The position numbers and the translations under genes were made by a program. Below, in pieces: positions 9,585-24,162 of a stretch of DNA of 64,000 bases. The notes under the pieces are model-generated. The model was not told where the DNA came from, made no database searches, and saw only the letters and a list, made by a program, of their open reading frames with translations. Source of the stretch: Leptasterias polaris. Lineage: Eukaryota > Echinodermata > Asteroidea > Forcipulatida > Asteriidae. Position 1 is the stretch's first letter; every line of letters begins with the position of its first letter. The stretch lies in NCBI GenBank assembly GCA_037783415.1, contig JAZGTN010000002.1, positions 6,634,001-6,698,000 of the forward strand. The letters are read 5' to 3'.

Positions 9585-12500
9585 GAATTTCAAGAAGATT
9601 CATTCACTCTGAGATACTTTCAGGGATGTAATAGTGGGGCATTTTCTCGCAGGCAGCCAGCGTGGTGACTGTATAGGTAGTATTGTGTACAATGAGCCCC
9701 AAACGTTTGAGACGACTTTGACTTTGAATAAATCGGTCATAAAATAGGGAAATCGTTTGAAAATTATGTGCCATCAAGCTATACTATTCACTAATTGATT
9801 CTGAGAATTTCAAGAAGATTCATTCACTTTGAGATACTTTCAGGGATGTAATAGTGGGGGCCTGTTCTCGCAGGCAGCTTGAGTGGTGACTGTATAGGTA
9901 GTATTGTGTCTAATGAGCCACAAACGTTTGAGACGACTTTGACTTTGAATAAATCGGTCATAAAATAGGGAACTCGTTTGAAAATTATGTGTCATCAAGC
10001 TATACTATTCACTAATTGATTCGGAGAATTTCAAGAAGATTCATTCACTTTGAGATACTTTCAGGGATGTAATAGTGGGGGCCTGTTCTCGCAGGCAGCT
10101 TGAGTGGTGACTGTATAGGTAGTATTGTGTCTAATGAGCCACAAACGTTTGAGACGACTTTGACTTTGAATAAATCGGTCATAAAATAGGGAACTCGTTT
10201 GAAAATTATGTGTCATCAAGCTATACTATTCACTAACTGGTTCGGAGATTTTCAAGAAGATTCATTCACTTTGAGATACTTTCAGGGATGTAATAGTGGG
10301 GGCCTGTTCTCGCAGGCAGCTTGCGTGGTGACTGTATAGGTAGTATTGTGTACAATGAGCCCCAAACGTTTGAGACGACTTTGACTTTGAATAAATCGGT
10401 CATAAAATAGGGAACTCGTTTGAAAATTATGTGTCATCAAGCTATACTATTCACTAATTGATTCGGAGAATTTCAAGAAGATTCATTCACTTTGAGATAC
10501 TTTCAGGGATGTAATAGTGGGGGCCTGTTCTCGCAGGCAGCTTGAGTGGTGACTGTATAGGTAGTATTGTGTCTAATGAGCCACAAACGTTTGAGACGAC
10601 TTTGACTTTGAATAAATCGGTCATAAAATAGGGAACTCGTTTGAAAATTATGTGTCATCAAGCTATACTATTCACTAATTGATTCGGAGAATTTCAAGAA
10701 GATTCATTCACTTTGAGATACTTTCAGGGATGTAATAGTGGGGGCCTGTTCTCGCAGGCAGCTTGAGTGGTGACTGTATAGGTAGTATTGTGTCTAATGA
10801 GCCACAAACGTTTGAGACGACTTTGACTTTGAATAAATCGGTCATAAAATAGGGAACTCGTTTGAAAATTATGTGTCATCAAGCTATACTATTCACTAAC
10901 TGGTTCTGAGATTTTCAAGAAGATTCATTCACTTTGAGATACTTTCAGGGATGTAATAGTGGGGGCCTGTTCTCGCAGGCAGCTTGCGTGGTGACTGTAT
11001 AGGTAGTATTGTGTACAATGAGCCCCAAACGTTTGAGACGACTTTGACTTTGAATAAATCGGTCATAAAATAGGGAACTCGTTTGAAAATTATGTGTCAT
11101 CAAGCTATACTATTCACTAATTGATTCTGAGAATTTCAAGAAGATTCATTCACTTTGAGATACTTTCAGGGATGTAATAGTGGGGGCCTGTTCTCGCAGG
11201 CAGCTTGAGTGGTGACTGTATAGGTAGTATTGTGTCTAATGAGCCACAAACGTTTGAGACGACTTTGACTTTGAATAAATCGGTCATAAAATAGGGAACT
11301 CGTTTGAAAATTATGTGTCATCAAGCTATACTATTCACTAATTGATTCTGAGAATTTCAAGAAGATTCATTCACTTTGAGATACTTTCAGGGATGTAATA
11401 GTGGGGGCATTTTCTCGCAGGCAGCCAGCGTGGTGACTGTATAGGTAGTATTGTGTACAATGAGCCCCAAACGTTTGAGACGACTTTGACTTTGAATAAA
11501 TCGGTCATAGAATAGGGAAATCGTTTGAAAATTATGTGCCATCAAGCTATACTATTCACTAATTGATTCTGAGAATTTCAAGAAGATTCATTCACTTTGA
11601 GATACTTTCAGGGATGTAATAGTGGGGGCCTGTTCTCGCAGGCAGCTTGAGTGGTGACTGTATAGGTAGTATTGTGTCTAATGAGCCACAAACGTTTGAG
11701 ACGACTTTGACTTTGAATAAATCGGTCATAAAATAGGGAACTCGTTTGAAAATTATGTGTCATCAAGCTATACTATTCACTAATTGATTCGGAGAATTTC
11801 AAGAAGATTCATTCACTTTGAGATACTTTCAGGGATGTAATAGTGGGGGCCTGTTCTCGCAGGCAGCTTGAGTGGTGACTGTATAGGTAGTATTGTGTCT
11901 AATGAGCCACAAACGTTTGAGACGACTTTGACTTTGAATAAATCGGTCATAAAATAGGGAACTCGTTTGAAAATTATGTGTCATCAAGCTATACTATTCA
12001 CTAACTGGTTCGGAGATTTTCAAGAAGATTCATTCACTTTGAGATACTTTCAGGGATGTAATAGTGGGGGCCTGTTCTCGCAGGCAGCTTGCGTGGTGAC
12101 TGTATAGGTAGTATTGTGTACAATGAGCCCCAAACGTTTGAGACGACTTTGACTTTGAATAAATCGGTCATAAAATAGGGAACTCGTTTGAAAATTATGT
12201 GTCATCAAGCTATACTATTCACTAATTGATTCGGAGAATTTCAAGAAGATTCATTCACTTTGAGATACTTTCAGGGATGTAATAGTGGGGGCCTGTTCTC
12301 GCAGGCAGCTTGAGTGGTGACTGTATAGGTAGTATTGTGTCTAATGAGCCACAAACGTTTGAGACGACTTTGACTTTGAATAAATCGGTCATAAAATAGG
12401 GAACTCGTTTGAAAATTATGTGTCATCAAGCTATACTATTCACTAATTGATTCGGAGAATTTCAAGAAGATTCATTCACTTTGAGATACTTTCAGGGATG

Positions 12501-15500
12501 TAATAGTGGGGGCCTGTTCTCGCAGGCAGCTTGAGTGGTGACTGTATAGGTAGTATTGTGTCTAATGAGCCACAAACGTTTGAGACGACTTTGACTTTGA
12601 ATAAATCGGTCATAAAATAGGGAACTCGTTTGAAAATTATGTGTCATCAAGCTATACTATTCACTAACTGGTTCGGAGATTTTCAAGAAGATTCATTCAC
12701 TTTGAGATACTTTCAGGGATGTAATAGTGGGGGCCTGTTCTCGCAGGCAGCTTGCGTGGTGACTGTATAGGTAGTATTGTGTACAATGAGCCCCAAACGT
12801 TTGAGACGACTTTGACTTTGAATAAATCGGTCATAAAATAGGGAACTCGTTTGAAAATTATGTGTCATCAAGCTATACTATTCACTAATTGATTCGGAGA
12901 ATTTCAAGAAGATTCATTCACTTTGAGATACTTTCAGGGATGTAATAGTGGGGGCCTGTTCTCGCAGGCAGCTTGAGTGGTGACTGTATAGGTAGTATTG
13001 TGTCTAATGAGCCACAAACGTTTGAGACGACTTTGACTTTGAATAAATCGGTCATAAAATAGGGAACTCGTTTGAAAATTATGTGTCATCAAGCTATACT
13101 ATTCACTAATTGGTTCGGAGAATTTCAAGAAGATTCATTCACTTTGAGATACTTTCAGGGATGTAATAGTGGGGGCCTGTTCTCGCAGGCAGCTTGAGTG
13201 GTGACTGTATAGGTAGTATTGTGTCTAATGAGCCACAAACGTTTGAGACGACTTTGACTTTGAATAAATCGGTCATAAAATAGGGAACTCGTTTGAAAAT
13301 TATGTGTCATCAAGCTATACTATTCACTAACTGGTTCTGAGATTTTCAAGAAGATTCATTCACTTTGAGATACTTTCAGGGATGTAATAGTGGGGGCCTG
13401 TTCTCGCAGGCAGCTTGCGTGGTGACTGTATAGGTAGTATTGTGTACAATGAGCCCCAAACGTTTGAGACGACTTTGACTTTGAATAAATCGGTCATAAA
13501 ATAGGGAACTCGTTTGAAAATTATGTGTCATCAAGCTATACTATTCACTAATTGATTCTGAGAATTTCAAGAAGATTCATTCACTTTGAGATACTTTCAG
13601 GGATGTAATAGTGGGGGCCTGTTCTCGCAGGCAGCTTGAGTGGTGACTGTATAGGTAGTATTGTGTCTAATGAGCCACAAACGTTTGAGACGACTTTGAC
13701 TTTGAATAAATCGGTCATAAAATAGGGAACTCGTTTGAAAATTATGTGTCATCAAGCTATACTATTCACTAATTGATTCTGAGAATTTCAAGAAGATTCA
13801 TTCACTTTGAGATACTTTCAGGGATGTAATAGTGGGGGCATTTTCTCGCAGGCAGCCAGCGTGGTGACTGTATAGGTAGTATTGTGTACAATGAGCCCCA
13901 AACGTTTGAGACGACTTTGACTTTGAATAAATCGGTCATAAAATAGGGAAATCGTTTGAAAATTATGTGCCATCAAGCTATACTATTCACTAATTGATTC
14001 TGAGAATTTCAAGAAGATTCATTCACTTTGAGATACTTTCAGGGATGTAATAGTGGGGGCCTGTTCTCGCAGGCAGCTTGAGTGGTGACTGTATAGGTAG
14101 TATTGTGTCTAATGAGCCACAAACGTTTGAGACGACTTTGACTTTGAATAAATCGGTCATAAAATAGGGAACTCGTTTGAAAATTATGTGTCATCAAGCT
14201 ATACTATTCACTAATTGATTCGGAGAATTTCAAGAAGATTCATTCACTTTGAGATACTTTCAGGGATGTAATAGTGGGGGCCTGTTCTCGCAGGCAGCTT
14301 GAGTGGTGACTGTATAGGTAGTATTGTGTCTAATGAGCCACAAACGTTTGAGACGACTTTGACTTTGAATAAATCGGTCATAAAATAGGGAACTCGTTTG
14401 AAAATTATGTGTCATCAAGCTATACTATTCACTAACTGGTTCGGAGATTTTCAAGAAGATTCATTCACTTTGAGATACTTTCAGGGATGTAATAGTGGGG
14501 GCCTGTTCTCGCAGGCAGCTTGCGTGGTGACTGTATAGGTAGTATTGTGTACAATGAGCCCCAAACGTTTGAGACGACTTTGACTTTGAATAAATCGGTC
14601 ATAAAATAGGGAACTCGTTTGAAAATTATGTGTCATCAAGCTATACTATTCACTAATTGATTCGGAGAATTTCAAGAAGATTCATTCACTTTGAGATACT
14701 TTCAGGGATGTAATAGTGGGGGCCTGTTCTCGCAGGCAGCTTGAGTGGTGACTGTATAGGTAGTATTGTGTCTAATGAGCCACAAACGTTTGAGACGACT
14801 TTGACTTTGAATAAATCGGTCATAAAATAGGGAACTCGTTTGAAAATTATGTGTCATCAAGCTATACTATTCACTAATTGATTCGGAGAATTTCAAGAAG
14901 ATTCATTCACTTTGAGATACTTTCAGGGATGTAATAGTGGGGGCCTGTTCTCGCAGGCAGCTTGAGTGGTGACTGTATAGGTAGTATTGTGTCTAATGAG
15001 CCACAAACGTTTGAGACGACTTTGACTTTGAATAAATCGGTCATAAAATAGGGAACTCGTTTGAAAATTATGTGTCATCAAGCTATACTATTCACTAACT
15101 GGTTCTGAGATTTTCAAGAAGATTCATTCACTTTGAGATACTTTCAGGGATGTAATAGTGGGGGCCTGTTCTCGCAGGCAGCTTGCGTGGTGACTGTATA
15201 GGTAGTATTGTGTACAATGAGCCCCAAACGTTTGAGACGACTTTGACTTTGAATAAATCGGTCATAAAATAGGGAACTCGTTTGAAAATTATGTGTCATC
15301 AAGCTATACTATTCACTAATTGATTCTGAGAATTTCAAGAAGATTCATTCACTTTGAGATACTTTCAGGGATGTAATAGTGGGGGCCTGTTCTCGCAGGC
15401 AGCTTGAGTGGTGACTGTATAGGTAGTATTGTGTCTAATGAGCCACAAACGTTTGAGACGACTTTGACTTTGAATAAATCGGTCATAAAATAGGGAACTC

Positions 15501-15992
15501 GTTTGAAAATTATGTGTCATCAAGCTATACTATTCACTAATTGATTCTGAGAATTTCAAGAAGATTCATTCACTTTGAGATACTTTCAGGGATGTAATAG
15601 TGGGGGCCTGTTCTCGCAGGCAGCTTGAGTGGTGACTGTATAGGTAGTATTGTGTCTAATGAGCCACAAACGTTTGAGACGACTTTGACTTTGAATAAAT
15701 CGGTCATAAAATAGGGAACTCGTTTGAAAATTATGTGTCATCAAGCTATACTATTCACTAACTGGTTCTGAGATTTTCAAGAAGATTCATTCACTTTGAG
15801 ATACTTTCAGGGATGTAATAGTGGGGGCCTGTTCTCGCAGGCAGCTTGAGTGGTGACTGTATAGGTAGTATTGTGTACAATGAGCCCCAAACGTTTGAGA
15901 CGACTTTGACTTTGAATAAATCGGTCATAAAATAGGGAACTCGTTTGAAAATTATGTGTCATCAAGCTATACTATTCACTAATTGATTCGGA
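9585..15992. repeat. AAB-trimer region with 8- and 11-monomer units
   Basis: Here the order is C-AAB-AAB-A (9585-11351, 1,767 bp), C'-AAB-AAB-AAB-A (11352-13782, 2,431 bp), then C'-AAB-AAB-AAB (13783-15992, last B hybrid). C' is a 221-bp C monomer with five G before cattttctcg, seen only at 11352 and 13783. The AAB trimer is 663 bp. The 11-mer therefore looks like the 8-mer plus one further trimer. Confidence 0.82.
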
Positions 15993-18900
15993 GAATTTCA
16001 AGAAGATTCATTCACTCTGAGATACTTTCAGGGATGTAATAGTGGGGCATTTTCTCGCAGGCAGCCAGCGTGGTGACTGTATAGGTAGTATTGTGTACAA
16101 TGAGCCCCAAACGTTTGAGACGACTTTGACTTTGAATAAATCGGTCATAAAAAAGGGAACTCGTTTGAAAATTATGTGTCATCAAGCTATACTATTCACT
16201 AATTGATTCTGTGAATTTCAAGAAGATTCATTCACTTTGAGATACTTTCAGGGATGTAATAGTGGGGGCCTGTTCTCGCAGGCAGCTTGCGTGGTGACTG
16301 TATAGGTAGTATTGTGTACAATGAGCCCCAAACGTTTGAGACGACTTTGACTTTGAATAAATCGGTCATAAAATAGGGAACTCGTTTGAAAATTATGTGA
16401 CATCAAGCTATACTATTCACTAATTGATTCTGAGAATTTCAAGAAGATTCATTCACTTTGAGATACTTTCAGGGATGTAATAGTGGGGGCCTGTTCTCGC
16501 AGGCAGCTTGCGTGGTGACTGTATAGGTAGTATTGTGTACAATGAGCCCCAAACGTTTGAGACGACTTTGACTTTGAATAAATCGGTCATAAAATAGGGA
16601 ACTCGTTTGAAAATTATGTGTCATCAAGCTATACTATTCACTAATTGATTCTGAGAATTTCAAGAAGATTCATTCACTTTGAGATACTTTCAGGGATGTA
16701 ATAGTGGGGGCCTGTTCTCGCAGGCAGCTTGAGTGGTGACTGTATAGGTAGTATTGTGTCTAATGAGCCACAAACGTTTGAGACGACTTTGACTTTGAAT
16801 AAATCGGTCATAAAATAGGGAACTCGTTTGAAAATTATGTGTCATCAAGCTATACTATTCACTAATTGATTCTGAGAATTTCAAGAAGATTCATTCACTT
16901 TGAGATACTTTCAGGGATGTAATAGTGGGGGCCTGTTCTCGCAGGCAGCTTGAGTGGTGACTGTATAGGTAGTATTGTGTCTAATGAACCACAAACGTTT
17001 GAGACGACTTTGACTTTGAATAAATCGGTCATAAAATAGGGAACTCGTTTGAAAATTATGTGTCATCAAGCTATACTATTCACTAACTGGTTCTGAGATT
17101 TTCAAGAAGATTCATTCACTTTGAGATACTTTCAGGGATGTAATAGTGGGGGCCTGTTCTCGCAGGCAGCTTGCGTGGTGACTGTATAGGTAGTATTGTG
17201 TACAATGAGCCCCAAACGTTTGAGACGACTTTGACTTTGAATAAATCGGTCATAAAATAGGGAACTCGTTTGAAAATTATGTGTCATCAAGCTATACTAT
17301 TCACTAATTGATTCGGAGAATTTCAAGAAGATTCATTCACTCTGAGATACTTTCAGGGATGTAATAGTGGGGCATTTTCTCGCAGGCAGCCAGCGTGGTG
17401 ACTGTATAGGTAGTATTGTGTACAATGAGCCCCAAACGTTTGAGACGACTTTGACTTTGAATAAATCGGTCATAAAAAAGGGAACTCGTTTGAAAATTAT
17501 GTGTCATCAAGCTATACTATTCACTAATTGATTCTGTGAATTTCAAGAAGATTCATTCACTTTGAGATACTTTCAGGGATGTAATAGTGGGGGCCTGTTC
17601 TCGCAGGCAGCTTGCGTGGTGACTGTATAGGTAGTATTGTGTACAATGAGCCCCAAACGTTTGAGACGACTTTGACTTTGAATAAATCGGTCATAAAATA
17701 GGGAACTCGTTTGAAAATTATGTGACATCAAGCTATACTATTCACTAATTGATTCTGAGAATTTCAAGAAGATTCATTCACTTTGAGATACTTTCAGGGA
17801 TGTAATAGTGGGGGCCTGTTCTCGCAGGCAGCTTGCGTGGTGACTGTATAGGTAGTATTGTGTACAATGAGCCCCAAACGTTTGAGACGACTTTGACTTT
17901 GAATAAATCGGTCATAAAAAAGGGAACTCGTTTGAAAATTATGTGTCATCAAGCTATACTATTCACTAATTGATTCTGTGAATTTCAAGAAGATTCATTC
18001 ACTTTGAGATACTTTCAGGGATGTAATAGTGGGGGCCTGTTCTCGCAGGCAGCTTGCGTGGTGACTGTATAGGTAGTATTGTGTACAATGAGCCCCAAAC
18101 GTTTGAGACGACTTTGACTTTGAATAAATCGGTCATAAAATAGGGAACTCGTTTGAAAATTATGTGACATCAAGCTATACTATTCACTAATTGATTCTGA
18201 GAATTTCAAGAAGATTCATTCACTTTGAGATACTTTCAGGGATGTAATAGTGGGGGCCTGTTCTCGCAGGCAGCTTGCGTGGTGACTGTATAGGTAGTAT
18301 TGTGTACAATGAGCCCCAAACGTTTGAGACGACTTTGACTTTGAATAAATCGGTCATAAAATAGGGAACTCGTTTGAAAATTATGTGTCATCAAGCTATA
18401 CTATTCACTAATTGATTCTGAGAATTTCAAGAAGATTCATTCACTTTGAGATACTTTCAGGGATGTAATAGTGGGGGCCTGTTCTCGCAGGCAGCTTGAG
18501 TGGTGACTGTATAGGTAGTATTGTGTCTAATGAGCCACAAACGTTTGAGACGACTTTGACTTTGAATAAATCGGTCATAAAATAGGGAACTCGTTTGAAA
18601 ATTATGTGTCATCAAGCTATACTATTCACTAATTGATTCTGAGAATTTCAAGAAGATTCATTCACTTTGAGATACTTTCAGGGATGTAATAGTGGGGGCC
18701 TGTTCTCGCAGGCAGCTTGAGTGGTGACTGTATAGGTAGTATTGTGTCTAATGAACCACAAACGTTTGAGACGACTTTGACTTTGAATAAATCGGTCATA
18801 AAATAGGGAACTCGTTTGAAAATTATGTGTCATCAAGCTATACTATTCACTAACTGGTTCTGAGATTTTCAAGAAGATTCATTCACTTTGAGATACTTTC

Positions 18901-20409
18901 AGGGATGTAATAGTGGGGGCCTGTTCTCGCAGGCAGCTTGCGTGGTGACTGTATAGGTAGTATTGTGTACAATGAGCCCCAAACGTTTGAGACGACTTTG
19001 ACTTTGAATAAATCGGTCATAAAATAGGGAACTCGTTTGAAAATTATGTGTCATCAAGCTATACTATTCACTAATTGATTCGGAGAATTTCAAGAAGATT
19101 CATTCACTCTGAGATACTTTCAGGGATGTAATAGTGGGGCATTTTCTCGCAGGCAGCCAGCGTGGTGACTGTATAGGTAGTATTGTGTACAATGAGCCCC
19201 AAACGTTTGAGACGACTTTGACTTTGAATAAATCGGTCATAAAAAAGGGAACTCGTTTGAAAATTATGTGTCATCAAGCTATACTATTCACTAATTGATT
19301 CTGTGAATTTCAAGAAGATTCATTCACTTTGAGATACTTTCAGGGATGTAATAGTGGGGGCCTGTTCTCGCAGGCAGCTTGCGTGGTGACTGTATAGGTA
19401 GTATTGTGTACAATGAGCCCCAAACGTTTGAGACGACTTTGACTTTGAATAAATCGGTCATAAAATAGGGAACTCGTTTGAAAATTATGTGACATCAAGC
19501 TATACTATTCACTAATTGATTCTGAGAATTTCAAGAAGATTCATTCACTTTGAGATACTTTCAGGGATGTAATAGTGGGGGCCTGTTCTCGCAGGCAGCT
19601 TGCGTGGTGACTGTATAGGTAGTATTGTGTACAATGAGCCCCAAACGTTTGAGACGACTTTGACTTTGAATAAATCGGTCATAAAATAGGGAACTCGTTT
19701 GAAAATTATGTGTCATCAAGCTATACTATTCACTAATTGATTCTGAGAATTTCAAGAAGATTCATTCACTTTGAGATACTTTCAGGGATGTAATAGTGGG
19801 GGCCTGTTCTCGCAGGCAGCTTGAGTGGTGACTGTATAGGTAGTATTGTGTCTAATGAGCCACAAACGTTTGAGACGACTTTGACTTTGAATAAATCGGT
19901 CATAAAATAGGGAACTCGTTTGAAAATTATGTGTCATCAAGCTATACTATTCACTAATTGATTCTGAGAATTTCAAGAAGATTCATTCACTTTGAGATAC
20001 TTTCAGGGATGTAATAGTGGGGGCCTGTTCTCGCAGGCAGCTTGAGTGGTGACTGTATAGGTAGTATTGTGTCTAATGAGCCACAAACGTTTGAGACGAC
20101 TTTGACTTTGAATAAATCGGTCATAAAATAGGGAACTCGTTTGAAAATTATGTGTCATCAAGCTATACTATTCACTAACTGGTTCTGAGATTTTCAAGAA
20201 GATTCATTCACTTTGAGATACTTTCAGGGATGTAATAGTGGGGGCCTGTTCTCGCAGGCAGCTTGCGTGGTGACTGTATAGGTAGTATTGTGTACAATGA
20301 GCCCCAAACGTTTGAGACGACTTTGACTTTGAATAAATCGGTCATAAAATAGGGAACTCGTTTGAAAATTATGTGTCATCAAGCTATACTATTCACTAAT
20401 TGATTCGGA
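15993..20409. repeat. C-B'-B-A-A-B units of 6, 8 and 6 monomers
   Basis: C monomers at 15993, 17318, 19085 and 20410 bound units of 1,325, 1,767 and 1,325 bp. The middle unit has an internal duplication of the B'-B pair (17538-18421). A shared aatgaaccac variant at about 16984 and 18751 is 1,767 bp apart. There is no non-satellite sequence. Confidence 0.85.
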
Positions 20410-22175
20410 GAATTTCAAGAAGATTCATTCACTCTGAGATACTTTCAGGGATGTAATAGTGGGGCATTTTCTCGCAGGCAGCCAGGGTGGTGACTGTATA
20501 GGTAGTATTGTGTACAATGAGCCCCAAACGTTTGAGACGACTTTGACTTTGAATAAATCGGTCATAAAATAGGAAACTCGTTTGAAAATTATGTGTCATC
20601 AAGCTATACTATTCACTAATTGATTCTGTGAATTTCAAGAAGATTCATTCACTTTGAGATACTTTCAGGGATGTAATAGTGGGGGCCTGTTCTCGCAGGC
20701 AGCTTGCGTGGTGACTGTATAGGTAGTATTGTGTACAATGAGCCCCAAACGTTTGAGACGACTTTGACTTTGAATAAATCGGTCATAAAATAGGGAACTC
20801 GTTTGAAAATTATGTGTCATCAAGCTATACTATTCACTAATTGATTCGGAGAATTTCAAGAAGATTCATTCACTTTGAGATACTTTCAGGGATGTAATAG
20901 TGGGGGCCTGTTCTCGCAGGCAGCTTGAGTGGTGACTGTATAGGTAGTATTGTGTCTAATGAGCCACAAACGTTTGAGACGACTTTGACTTTGAATAAAT
21001 CGGTCATAAAATAGGGAACTCGTTTGAAAATTATGTGTCATCAAGCTATACTATTCACTAACTGGTTCTGAGATTTTCAAGAAGATTCATTCACTTTGAG
21101 ATACTTTCAGGGATGTAATAGTGGGGGCCTGTTCTCGCAGGCAGCTTGCGTGGTGACTGTATAGGTAGTATTGTGTACAATGAGCCCCAAACGTTTGAGA
21201 CGACTTTGACTTTGAATAAATCGGTCATAAAATAGGGAACTCGTTTGAAAATTATGTGTCATCAAGCTATACTATTCACTAATTGATTCGGAGAATTTCA
21301 AGAAGATTCATTCACTCTGAGATACTTTCAGGGATGTAATAGTGGGGCATTTTCTCGCAGGCAGCCAGGGTGGTGACTGTATAGGTAGTATTGTGTACAA
21401 TGAGCCCCAAACGTTTGAGACGACTTTGACTTTGAATAAATCGGTCATAAAATAGGAAACTCGTTTGAAAATTATGTGTCATCAAGCTATACTATTCACT
21501 AATTGATTCTGTGAATTTCAAGAAGATTCATTCACTTTGAGATACTTTCAGGGATGTAATAGTGGGGGCCTGTTCTCGCAGGCAGCTTGCGTGGTGACTG
21601 TATAGGTAGTATTGTGTACAATGAGCCCCAAACGTTTGAGACGACTTTGACTTTGAATAAATCGGTCATAAAATAGGGAACTCGTTTGAAAATTATGTGT
21701 CATCAAGCTATACTATTCACTAATTGATTCGGAGAATTTCAAGAAGATTCATTCACTTTGAGATACTTTCAGGGATGTAATAGTGGGGGCCTGTTCTCGC
21801 AGGCAGCTTGAGTGGTGACTGTATAGGTAGTATTGTGTCTAATGAGCCACAAACGTTTGAGACGACTTTGACTTTGAATAAATCGGTCATAAAATAGGGA
21901 ACTCGTTTGAAAATTATGTGTCATCAAGCTATACTATTCACTAACTGGTTCTGAGATTTTCAAGAAGATTCATTCACTTTGAGATACTTTCAGGGATGTA
22001 ATAGTGGGGGCCTGTTCTCGCAGGCAGCTTGCGTGGTGACTGTATAGGTAGTATTGTGTACAATGAGCCCCAAACGTTTGAGACGACTTTGACTTTGAAT
22101 AAATCGGTCATAAAATAGGGAACTCGTTTGAAAATTATGTGTCATCAAGCTATACTATTCACTAATTGATTCGGA
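20410..22175. repeat. 883-bp tetramer C-B'-A-B, two copies
   Basis: C, B', A, B at 20410-21292 is repeated at 21293-22175. Both C monomers carry ccagggtgg and the aggaaactcg variant, which I see only in these two C monomers. The copies appear identical by eye, indicating a recent duplication. Confidence 0.88.
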
Positions 22176-24162
22176 GAATTTCAAGAAGATTCATTCACTC
22201 TGAGATACTTTCAGGGATGTAATAGTGGGGCATTTTCTCGCAGGCAGCTTGAGTGGTGACTGTATAGGTAGTATTGTGTCTAATGAGCCACAAACGTTTG
22301 AGACGACTTTGACTTTGAATAAATCGGTCATAAAATAGGGAACTCGTTTGAAAATTATGTGTCATCAAGCTATACTATTCACTAATTGATTCTGAGAATT
22401 TCAAGAAGATTCATTCACTTTGAGATACTTTCAGGGATGTAATAGTGGGGGCCTGTTCTCGCAGGCAGCTTGAGTGGTGACTGTATAGGTAGTATTGTGT
22501 CTAATGAGCCACAAACGTTTGAGACGACTTTGACTTTGAATAAATCGGTCATAAAATAGGGAACTCGTTTGAAAATTATGTGTCATCAAGCTATACTATT
22601 CACTAATTGATTCGGAGAATTTCAAGAAGATTCATTCACTTTGAGATACTTTCAGGGATGTAATAGTGGGGGCCTGTTCTCGCAGGCAGCTTGAGTGGTG
22701 ACTGTATAGGTAGTATTGTGTCTAATGAGCCACAAACGTTTGAGACGACTTTGACTTTGAATAAATCGGTCATAAAATAGGGAACTCGTTTGAAAATTAT
22801 GTGTCATCAAGCTATACTATTCACTAACTGGTTCTGAGATTTTCAAGAAGATTCATTCACTTTGAGATACTTTCAGGGATGTAATAGTGGGGGCCTGTTC
22901 TCGCAGGCAGCTTGAGTGGTGACTGTATAGGTAGTATTGTGTCTAATGAGCCACAAACGTTTGAGACGACTTTGACTTTGAATAAATCGGTCATAAAATA
23001 GGGAACTCGTTTGAAAATTATGTGTCATCAAGCTATACTATTCACTAACTGGTTCTGAGATTTTCAAGAAGATTCATTCACTTTGAGATACTTTCAGGGA
23101 TGTAATAGTGGGGGCCTGTTCTCGCAGGCAGCTTGCGTGGTGACTGTATAGGTAGTATTGTGTACAATGAGCCCCAAACGTTTGAGACGACTTTGACTTT
23201 GAATAAATCGGTCATAAAATAGGGAACTCGTTTGAAAATTATGTGTCATCAAGCTATACTATTCACTAATTGATTCGGAGAATTTCAAGAAGATTCATTC
23301 ACTCTGAGATACTTTCAGGGATGTAATAGTGGGGCATTTTCTCGCAGGCAGCTTGAGTGGTGACTGTATAGGTAGTATTGTGTCTAATGAGCCACAAACG
23401 TTTGAGACGACTTTGACTTTGAATAAATCGGTCATAAAATAGGGAACTCGTTTGAAAATTATGTGTCATCAAGCTATACTATTCACTAATTGATTCTGAG
23501 AATTTCAAGAAGATTCATTCACTTTGAGATACTTTCAGGGATGTAATAGTGGGGGCCTGTTCTCGCAGGCAGCTTGAGTGGTGACTGTATAGGTAGTATT
23601 GTGTCTAATGAGCCACAAACGTTTGAGACGACTTTGACTTTGAATAAATCGGTCATAAAATAGGGAACTCGTTTGAAAATTATGTGTCATCAAGCTATAC
23701 TATTCACTAATTGATTCGGAGAATTTCAAGAAGATTCATTCACTTTGAGATACTTTCAGGGATGTAATAGTGGGGGCCTGTTCTCGCAGGCAGCTTGAGT
23801 GGTGACTGTATAGGTAGTATTGTGTCTAATGAGCCACAAACGTTTGAGACGACTTTGACTTTGAATAAATCGGTCATAAAATAGGGAACTCGTTTGAAAA
23901 TTATGTGTCATCAAGCTATACTATTCACTAACTGGTTCTGAGATTTTCAAGAAGATTCATTCACTTTGAGATACTTTCAGGGATGTAATAGTGGGGGCCT
24001 GTTCTCGCAGGCAGCTTGCGTGGTGACTGTATAGGTAGTATTGTGTACAATGAGCCCCAAACGTTTGAGACGACTTTGACTTTGAATAAATCGGTCATAA
24101 AATAGGGAACTCGTTTGAAAATTATGTGTCATCAAGCTATACTATTCACTAATTGATTCGGA
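22176..24162. repeat. Pentamer and tetramer headed by C/A hybrid monomers
   Basis: Hybrid monomers at 22176-22395 and 23280-23499 have the 5' half of C (ctctgag, ggggcattttctcg) and the 3' half of A (cttgagtgg, tctaatgagccac). The first unit is hybrid-A-A-A-B (1,104 bp); the second is hybrid-A-A-B (883 bp). The difference is one A monomer. Confidence 0.85.
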
